Of a stretch of DNA of 64,000 nucleotides, positions 60,293 to 64,000 are shown in pieces. The DNA is from Sphingosinicella humi (GTDB lineage Bacteria > Pseudomonadota > Alphaproteobacteria > Sphingomonadales > Sphingomonadaceae): the NCBI RefSeq assembly GCF_003129465.1, contig NZ_QFFF01000002.1:124001-188000 (forward strand). Reading direction: 5' to 3'. The number at the start of each line of letters is the position of its first letter. Within the stretch, counting starts at the first letter, position 1. Position numbers and translations under genes: made by a program. The notes beneath the pieces are model-generated. The model worked only from the letters and a program-made list of their open reading frames with translations. It was not told the origin of the DNA and made no database searches.

Positions 60293-60308
60293 GGGCAAGC
60301 TCCTCTCT

Positions 60309-60401
60309 CGCCCTTTTGGATGCCGGCTGGCCCTGTGCGTTCCCGCGGCGCCTCCCGATCGGGCCGGGAACCTCCCGCCCGGCGCGGCATCAAAAGGGCG
60401 T
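60309..60401. repeat. Long inverted repeat between folE and the DUF4142 gene
   Basis: Left arm CGCCCTTTTGgATGCCG (60309-60325), right arm CGGCATCAAAAGGGCG (60386-60401), one insertion apart. Inside are GTTCCCG and CGGGAAC, a second nested pair. It spans the divergent promoter gap and could form a cruciform or a pair of operators. Confidence 0.65.
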
Positions 60402-60423
60402 AACCGACAACCGGAGGGAAGAC

Positions 60424-60948
60424 ATGATCCGCTATACCGCCATTCTCGGAGCCGCCTTGCTCGTCTGCACGGTGCCCGCAACAGCCCAGGCCGCGCCGGC
60501 CGTCACCGACGCGCAGATCGCCCACATCGCCTACACGGCCGGACAGCTCGACATCGACGCGGCGAAGCAGGCGCTCGCCAAATCGAAGGACGCCGAAGTG
60601 CGCGCGTTCGCCGAATCGATGGTGCGCGATCATGAGGCGGTGAACGACAAGGCGCTGGCGCTGGTGAAGAAGCTCGGCGTCACGCCCGAAGCCAATCCCA
60701 CCAGCGAGGCGTTGACCGAGGCTGCCGCCGCCAAGAAGCAGAGCCTCGCCGCGCTGAGCGGGGATGCCTTCGACGAGGCCTATCTGAAAAATGAGGCCGC
60801 CTACCATGCGACGGTGAACAATGCGCTGGCCAGCACCCTCATTCCGGGCGCCAGCAATGCCGAGCTCAAGGCGCTGCTGGAAACCGGCCTTACCCTCTTC
60901 CGCGAGCATCAGGCCCATGCCGAGCAGCTCGCCGCCGGACGCGACTAG
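60424..60948 (+). CDS. DUF4142-domain secreted protein
   Basis: 174 residues. Signal peptide [20 protein letters not shown], cut after AQA. The DUF4142 helical domain has [40 protein letters not shown] and [12 protein letters not shown]. Such proteins have a ferritin-like helical fold with His/Glu residues; function is unknown. It precedes the cupredoxin gene by 3 nt. Confidence 0.85.
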   Translation: MIRYTAILGAALLVCTVPATAQAAPAVTDAQIAHIAYTAGQLDIDAAKQALAKSKDAEVRAFAESMVRDHEAVNDKALALVKKLGVTPEANPTSEALTEAAAAKKQSLAALSGDAFDEAYLKNEAAYHATVNNALASTLIPGASNAELKALLETGLTLFREHQAHAEQLAAGRD

Positions 60949-60951
60949 GCG

Positions 60952-61299
60952 ATGGCGAGAGGGACCCTTCTCCTGATGGCGGCGGGCCTCGCCCTTCTCC
61001 CCCCGTCGTCAACCTTCGGCGCCGCCAGCATCGCCTACGCCGCGGCGCCGAAGGTCCACACCGTCGTCATGGACAAGATGAAGTTCGGCCCCGTTCCGAA
61101 GAATATCCGGGCCGGCGACACGATCCTGTGGGTCAACCGCGACATGTTTCGCCACACGGCGACGGCACGGGACAAGAGCTTCAACATCGACCTGCCGGCC
61201 GGCAAGAGCGGCAAGACGGTGATCCGCAAAAGCGGGAAGATCCCCTTCTACTGCATCTTTCATCCCGGGATGAAGGGGCAGCTGGTCGTCGCCAAATAA
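60952..61299 (+). CDS. Cupredoxin-like small copper protein
   Basis: 115 residues. Signal peptide followed by a plastocyanin-like domain: NIRAGDTILWVNRDMFRHTA with the first His ligand, and FYCIFHPGMKGQLVVAK with Cys, His and Met in the usual C-x-x-H-x-x-M spacing. A type-1 copper site is predicted. It carries electrons or copper in the periplasm, possibly for the DUF4142 partner (inference). Confidence 0.88.
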   Translation: MARGTLLLMAAGLALLPPSSTFGAASIAYAAAPKVHTVVMDKMKFGPVPKNIRAGDTILWVNRDMFRHTATARDKSFNIDLPAGKSGKTVIRKSGKIPFYCIFHPGMKGQLVVAK

Positions 61300-61359
61300 T
61301 GACAATCCCCGGAGGGCGTGCCAACGTTGCGGCGTTCACGTCTCCGGGGGATATTTTGA

Positions 61360-63477
61360 ATGACGTTCCTGACGCCCGCCCGCGCCGCCCTCGCCTGCGC
61401 CTTCCTTGCTACCACGCCCCTGGCCCAGGCGGCTCCGCCCGAGCCTCCGGTCGCCGCCAAGAAACCTCACGAGGTTCGCGCTCCCCACGGCGCCGTCAGC
61501 CAGGATGAGTATTACTGGCTCCGCGACGACACGCGCGAGGACCCTGAGATGCTGGCCTATCTGAAGGCCGAGAATGCCTATGCGGACGCGGTGCTGGCGC
61601 CCATCAAGCCGCTTCAGGAAAAACTCTACGAGGAGATTGTCGGCCGCATAAAGCAGGACGACAGCTCCGTCCCCTATCGCCTTCGCGGGTATCATTATTA
61701 TTCGCGGTTCGAAGAAGGGCAGAACTACCCCGTCATCGCTCGGCGCAAGGGCAGCATGGACGCGACGGAAGAGATACTGCTCGACCAGAACGCCATGGCC
61801 GAGGGCCACGGCTTCTTCCAGGTCTCCGACTGGGTAGTGAGCCCGGACAACAAGCTGCTCGCCTGGGCCGAGGATACCGTCGGTCGCCGCCAATATGTGC
61901 TGAAGGTCAAGAACCTCGAGACCGGCGAGATGCTCGCCGACGCCGTGACCAATATCGAGCCGAACATCGTCTGGGCCGACGACAACCGCACCCTCTTCTA
62001 TATCGACAAGGACCCAACCACCCTGCTCGGCAATCGGGTCAAGACGCACGTGCTGGGCACGCCCGCCAGCTCTGACAGGCTTGTCTATGAAGAGGCGGAC
62101 GACAGCTTCTACATGGGCATAAACCGGACCCGCGACGACGATTTCATCTGCATCTATGTCCAGAGCACGGTCAGCAGCGAGCAACGCTGCACCTCCGCCG
62201 AAACGCCGGGTGCATTCGCCGTGCTCGCGCCGCGCGAGCGCGACTTCGAATATCAGGCCGACCATCTCGGCGGCCGCTGGGTCATCCGCACCAATTGGGA
62301 CGCGCCGAACTATCGACTGATGACGCTTGCGGACGGGCACGCGCTTGGTGACCGCTCCGTCTGGAATGACATGGTGCCGCACAGCGCCGACGTGTTCATC
62401 GAAGGGTTCGAGCTGTTCGACGACGTTACGGCGATCGAGGAGCGCTCCGGCGGCGTGAAGCGCCTGCGCACCCTCGCCGCCGACGGGAAGAGCGAGTTCG
62501 TGGCTTCGGACGAACCGGCCTACGCAATGTCGCTCGCGAAAAATGCTGAACCGGACACCCAGTGGCTTCGCTACGAATATACGTCGCTCACCACGCCCGA
62601 CACCACTTACGAGGTCAACATGGTGACGGGCGAGCGCAAGCTCTTGAAGCGTCTGCCCGTGCTCGGCGGCTATGATCCCGCCAATTATGTGACCGAGCGG
62701 CTGTGGGCGCCGGCGCGCGACGGAACGAAAATCCCCGTCTCGATCGTCTACAAGAAGGGATTCAAGCCGGACGGCACCGCCGCGCTTCTTCAATATGGCT
62801 ATGGCAGCTACGGCTCATCGATGGATCCCGCCTTCGATTATGCGCGGGTCAGCCTGATCGACCGCGGCATGGCCTATGCGATTGCCCATGTTCGCGGCGG
62901 TCAGGAGATGGGCCGCGCCTGGTACGACGACGGTCATTTGATGAACAAGAAGAACAGCTTCACCGATTTCATCGACGTCACGCGCTATCTCGTCGGCCAA
63001 GGCTACGCCGCGAAAGATCGAGTCGCTGCAGCCGGCCGCCTGCTGATGGGTGCGATCGTCAACATGGCGCCCGAGGATTACAAGGTGATCGTCACCCATG
63101 TCCCCTTCGTCGACGTGGTCACGACGATGCTGGACGAGACGATCCCCCTCACCAGCAACGAGTGGGATGAATGGGGCGATCCGCGCGAGCCGGAGGCCTA
63201 TGCCTACATGCTGTCCTATTCGCCCTACGACAACGTCGAGGCGGAAGCCTATCCGGCCATGTTCGTCGGCACCGGCCTGTGGGACTCGCAGGTGCAATAT
63301 TTCGAGCCCGCCAAATGGGTCGCCCGCCTCCGCGAGCGCGGCACCGGAAGCGCGCCTCTGGTCTTCCGCACCAATATGGAGGCGGGGCACGGCGGCAAGT
63401 CCGGCCGCTTCAACAAATATCGCGAGGCGGCCGAATATTACGCCTTCATGCTGGACCAGCTGGGCGTGGCTCCCTGA
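61360..63477 (+). CDS. S9A prolyl oligopeptidase / oligopeptidase B-like protein lacking the catalytic serine
   Basis: 705 residues. Signal peptide MTFLTPARAALACAFLATTP. The N-terminal beta-propeller and C-terminal hydrolase domain are complete in length. The Asp (GTGLWDSQVQYFEPAKW) and His (EAGHGGKSGRF) are present. The nucleophile elbow, normally GGSAGGLLMG, reads VAAAGRLLMG at residues 555-564: the four residues around Ser are missing and the following Gly is Arg. The frame is otherwise intact, so it looks like an in-frame loss of the active serine. It may be a catalytically dead or binding protein. Confidence 0.87.
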   Translation: MTFLTPARAALACAFLATTPLAQAAPPEPPVAAKKPHEVRAPHGAVSQDEYYWLRDDTREDPEMLAYLKAENAYADAVLAPIKPLQEKLYEEIVGRIKQDDSSVPYRLRGYHYYSRFEEGQNYPVIARRKGSMDATEEILLDQNAMAEGHGFFQVSDWVVSPDNKLLAWAEDTVGRRQYVLKVKNLETGEMLADAVTNIEPNIVWADDNRTLFYIDKDPTTLLGNRVKTHVLGTPASSDRLVYEEADDSFYMGINRTRDDDFICIYVQSTVSSEQRCTSAETPGAFAVLAPRERDFEYQADHLGGRWVIRTNWDAPNYRLMTLADGHALGDRSVWNDMVPHSADVFIEGFELFDDVTAIEERSGGVKRLRTLAADGKSEFVASDEPAYAMSLAKNAEPDTQWLRYEYTSLTTPDTTYEVNMVTGERKLLKRLPVLGGYDPANYVTERLWAPARDGTKIPVSIVYKKGFKPDGTAALLQYGYGSYGSSMDPAFDYARVSLIDRGMAYAIAHVRGGQEMGRAWYDDGHLMNKKNSFTDFIDVTRYLVGQGYAAKDRVAAAGRLLMGAIVNMAPEDYKVIVTHVPFVDVVTTMLDETIPLTSNEWDEWGDPREPEAYAYMLSYSPYDNVEAEAYPAMFVGTGLWDSQVQYFEPAKWVARLRERGTGSAPLVFRTNMEAGHGGKSGRFNKYREAAEYYAFMLDQLGVAP

Positions 63478-63486
63478 GTCGGGGGC

Positions 63487-64000
63487 CTAACCCAGCGCCT
63501 TCTTCAACAGCTCGTTCACGACCTGAGGATTGCCCTTGCCGGCCATCGCCTTCATCGTCTGGCCGACGAAGAAGCCGAACAGCTTGTCCTTGCCTGAGCG
63601 ATACTCGGCGACCTTGTCGGCATTGGCGGCAAGCACCTCGGAGATCACCGCCTCGATGGCGCCGGTGTCGCTGGTCTGCTTGAGGCCGCGCTCGTCAACG
63701 ATCTTGGCGGGATCGTCACCCGTCTCCAGCATGATCTCGAAGACCTGCTTGGCAAGGGTGCCGGAGAGGGTGCCGTCGGCTACGAGGCTCAGGAGCTCCG
63801 CGCCCTGGGCGGGGGTGACGGGGCTTTCCTCGATCGTCTTTCCGAGGCGGTTGAGCGCCCCGAACAGATCGGAGATGAGCCAGTTGGACGCCGCCTTGGC
63901 GACTTGCGTTTCCGGACGCTCCTGCTTCAGCGCAGCTTCGGCGATCAGAGCCTCGAACCAGCGCGCCGTCTCGGCCTCGGCGGTGAGCACGGAGGCGTTG
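63487..64000 (-). CDS. gatB: Aspartyl/glutamyl-tRNA amidotransferase subunit B, 3' part (runs off the window)
   Basis: 171 codons of the C-terminal portion are visible and the frame is open to the window edge. ARWFEALIAEAALKQERPET, KAASNWLISDLFGALNRLGK and the GatB/YqeY tail (LSGTLAKQVFEIMLETGDDP, FFVGQTMKAMAGKGNPQVVN) identify GatB. It makes Gln-tRNA or Asn-tRNA with GatA and GatC. Reads leftwards and converges on the S9A gene, with a 9-nt gap. Confidence 0.95.
   Translation of the reverse strand, partial: NASVLTAEAETARWFEALIAEAALKQERPETQVAKAASNWLISDLFGALNRLGKTIEESPVTPAQGAELLSLVADGTLSGTLAKQVFEIMLETGDDPAKIVDERGLKQTSDTGAIEAVISEVLAANADKVAEYRSGKDKLFGFFVGQTMKAMAGKGNPQVVNELLKKALG

Noticed and set aside
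60371-60405. EcfG promoter before the DUF4142 gene
   Set aside because: GGAAC is present but the CGTT-like element is 27 bases away, which is too far.

Overview
The window is GC-rich, densely coded chromosomal DNA from an alphaproteobacterium, almost certainly of the order Sphingomonadales. The evidence is the fused ispDF gene, the dusB-ntrY-ntrX-hfq-hflX cluster with a tandem-Hfq protein, a PdhB with its own lipoyl domain, two secreted TPR paralogues, small exported proteins ending in an acidic PVSP tail, and interspersed GTTCGTCCCGAGCG-type palindromes. No prophage, insertion sequence or CRISPR array was seen. The species cannot be named from sequence alone.

Layout. 1-2.3 kb: end of a TatD-like gene, a PhnP-like hydrolase, a membrane-tethered retropepsin and mazG. 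2.3-9 kb (minus): dusB, ntrY, ntrX, double-domain hfq, and hflX, which apparently starts at CTG. 9-17 kb: ispDF, pncC, ratA/COQ10-like, lipA, carbonic anhydrase, NYN-LOTUS protein, ettA, M28 peptidase. 17.2-17.7 kb: tRNA-Pro(TGG) and tRNA-Ile2(CAT). 17.7-22 kb (minus): a degenerate histidine kinase and two secreted TPR paralogues. 22-28 kb: yaaA, gyrA, GNAT, trmFO, EF-hand protein. 28-33.4 kb (minus): eno, ftsB, pdhA, pdhB and a squalene-synthase-like protein. 33.5-36.6 kb: a four-gene envelope-stress operon and an MlaC-like gene, each behind an EcfG-like promoter, then a DUF4170 gene. 36.7-42.8 kb (minus): rhomboid, greA and carA-lipoprotein-carB. 43-47.8 kb: yqeY, GIY-YIG, dnaG, rpoD. 47.8-48.5 kb: structured rpoD 3' region, terminator, and a sigma-54-type promoter in front of a PspC gene. 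49-51.5 kb: uncharacterised protein, MoxR ATPase, PepSY protein. 51.5-56.4 kb (minus): copper-resistance cluster copA-copB with accessory genes. 56.5-64 kb: HerA-like ATPase, ketopantoate-reductase-like protein, ECF sigma factor, folE, DUF4142 protein, cupredoxin, an S9A oligopeptidase without its catalytic serine, and the 3' part of gatB.

How genes work together: eno-ftsB-pdhAB joins glycolysis to acetyl-CoA. carAB makes carbamoyl phosphate. dnaG-rpoD form the macromolecular-synthesis block. The copper block supplies a periplasmic oxidase (CopA), an outer-membrane protein (CopB) and small metal-binding proteins. ntrYX with hfq/hflX is a conserved alphaproteobacterial regulatory cluster.

The most unusual observations are palindromic repeats translated inside CarA and at the C-terminus of a GIY-YIG protein, a lipoprotein gene embedded in carAB, the dead S9A peptidase, the CTG start of hflX, an NtrX without GAFTGA, a sigma-54 promoter for pspC, and two otherwise unrelated exported proteins sharing a PVSP tail.
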